NCBI GenBank assembly: GCA_946480705.1
Contig: CAMLLF010000259.1
Location: 1-6,177 of the forward strand
Reading direction: 5' to 3'
DNA from: an uncultured Lysobacteraceae bacterium
GTDB lineage: Bacteria > Pseudomonadota > Gammaproteobacteria > Xanthomonadales > Rhodanobacteraceae
DNA length: 6,177 bases
The notes beneath the pieces are model-generated. The model searched no databases. It saw nothing but the letters and a program-made list of their open reading frames with translations, and was not told the origin of the DNA. Positions 5,552 through 6,177 of the stretch are shown here, in pieces. The first letter of the stretch is position 1. The number at the start of each line of letters is the position of its first letter. Made by a program: the position numbers and the translations under genes.

Positions 5552-5595
5552 GGAAACGCGCAGCGGCGAAGCCCGCTCCTACGATGCTCGTTTCC
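5552..5595 (-). repeat. REP-like imperfect palindrome
   Basis: The outer arms 5552-5565 and 5582-5595 pair at 12 of 14 positions, starting from GGAAACG and CGTTTCC. Inside, the minus strand reads GTAG (5582-5579), then GAGCGGGCTTCGCCGCT, with a small AGCGG/CCGCT stem. A GTAG tetranucleotide before a GC-rich palindrome is the signature of REP elements in xanthomonads and pseudomonads. It lies 12 bases after the DUF2884 stop and may protect or terminate that transcript. Confidence 0.5.
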
Positions 5596-5607
5596 CGATT
5601 CCCGACG

Positions 5608-6177
5608 TCAGTCGTCAAGATTGAGCAGGTTCAGACGCGCGCCGTCGGCAAGGCGCAGATCCAGACCGTCTTCGAGACTGTCGAGCTTGACCACCATCGG
5701 ACACAGCGCGGCGACACGCGACGCGAGCTGCGCGGTCTGCGTATCGATGCGGCGTTCGATGTCGCGCTCGAGCTTCTCCGCGCGTTTTTCCAGTTCGGCC
5801 GCGCGCGCTTCGTCGCCGCTCAGCGCGATCGCGATCGCATTGCCGGCGACTTCGGCGAGCACGACCGGCATCAGGTCGCCCATCGCCTTTTCCACCAGCG
5901 AATCGAATTCGTCTTCGTTCCAGGGACGCTTTTCGAACGTGTCGTCGATGCGCAGCTTGAATTCGTCGCGCAGCCCGGCCAGGCGGTTGCGCGTCGCGGA
6001 GCTGTCGGCGGTACTGGAGAACGCCGCGGCGACTTCGGTCACGGCGACGTAGGCGACGTCGATCGCGTCGCGCGCGATCGCCTTGGCCTGCGGCACCAGC
6101 GCGCGCACGGTCGCTTCGTACTCGGCGACGCGTGCACGGTCGGCATCGCTGATCGCGAGCGGCCGGCCGTCGACGAT
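5608..6177 (-). CDS. DUF2884 (YggN-like) family protein, C-terminal part
   Basis: The C-terminal 189 residues are visible and the start lies beyond the right edge. The first visible residues, IVDGRPLAISDADRARVAEYE, then VRALVPQAKAIA, match the conserved core of DUF2884 proteins such as E. coli YggN. An Ala-rich helical stretch follows (window residues ~30-55), then a KxRIDDTF segment, and from about residue 122 a Glu/Arg/Lys-rich probable coiled coil (DEARAAELEKRAEKLERDIE). A single Cys (LCP, residue ~159) precedes the end. Family members usually carry a signal peptide and are thought to be periplasmic, but the N-terminus is not visible. The function is unknown. A GTG at 6108 is an internal Val codon, because the frame is open and conserved upstream of it. 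Confidence 0.75.
   Translation of the reverse strand: MVDGRPLAISDADRARVAEYEATVRALVPQAKAIARDAIDVAYVAVTEVAAAFSSTADSSATRNRLAGLRDEFKLRIDDTFEKRPWNEDEFDSLVEKAMGDLMPVVLAEVAGNAIAIALSGDEARAAELEKRAEKLERDIERRIDTQTAQLASRVAALCPMVVKLDSLEDGLDLRLADGARLNLLNLDD

Noticed and set aside
5606..6108. GTG at 6108 as the start of a complete short protein
   Set aside because: The frame stays open to the window edge, and the residues before the GTG match the conserved DUF2884 core.

Overview
The window is GC-rich bacterial DNA with dense, short-spaced genes. Its content points to a gammaproteobacterium, probably of the Lysobacterales (Xanthomonadales) or a close relative: an E2 gene and a lipoyl-bearing E3 gene separated by one small gene, a DUF2884 (YggN-type) protein, a DUF1328 membrane peptide, and a palindrome starting GTAGGAGCGGG that resembles the REP elements of xanthomonads and pseudomonads. 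The lineage is inferred from gene content, not from a phylogenetic marker.

Layout. Minus strand, 2274 to 1: aceF (pyruvate dehydrogenase E2), an unrecognised 209-residue protein, then the start of lpdA (dihydrolipoyl dehydrogenase with its own N-terminal lipoyl domain), which runs off the left edge. The last two overlap by one base (TAATG), so the three look like one operon. Plus strand, 2450 to 4943: tyrA (fused chorismate mutase and prephenate dehydrogenase), divergent from aceF across a 175-base gap, then a secreted amidohydrolase-superfamily enzyme. Minus strand, 5392 to 5061: two tiny genes in tandem, an unrecognised 48-residue ORF and a 57-residue DUF1328 membrane protein. Minus strand, right edge to 5608: the C-terminal part of a DUF2884 protein.

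How the genes work together. The E2 and E3 subunits belong to the pyruvate dehydrogenase complex; its E1 gene (aceE) is not visible and does not lie directly upstream of aceF. TyrA converts chorismate to 4-hydroxyphenylpyruvate for tyrosine synthesis. The amidohydrolase is predicted to be periplasmic and probably acts on small peptides or amides. No functional link joins these units, so most of the coding sequence is ordinary housekeeping.

The least ordinary stretch is the 215-base gap upstream of the two small genes (5393-5607). On the minus strand it holds a near-consensus sigma-54 (-24/-12) promoter, an inverted repeat that contains the Shine-Dalgarno sequence of the 48-residue ORF, two short odd-length palindromes, overlapping inverted and direct repeats about 100 bases upstream, and a 44-base REP-like palindrome. 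The gap between the amidohydrolase and DUF1328 genes holds three back-to-back hairpins. I found no tRNA, rRNA, CRISPR array, insertion sequence or prophage gene.
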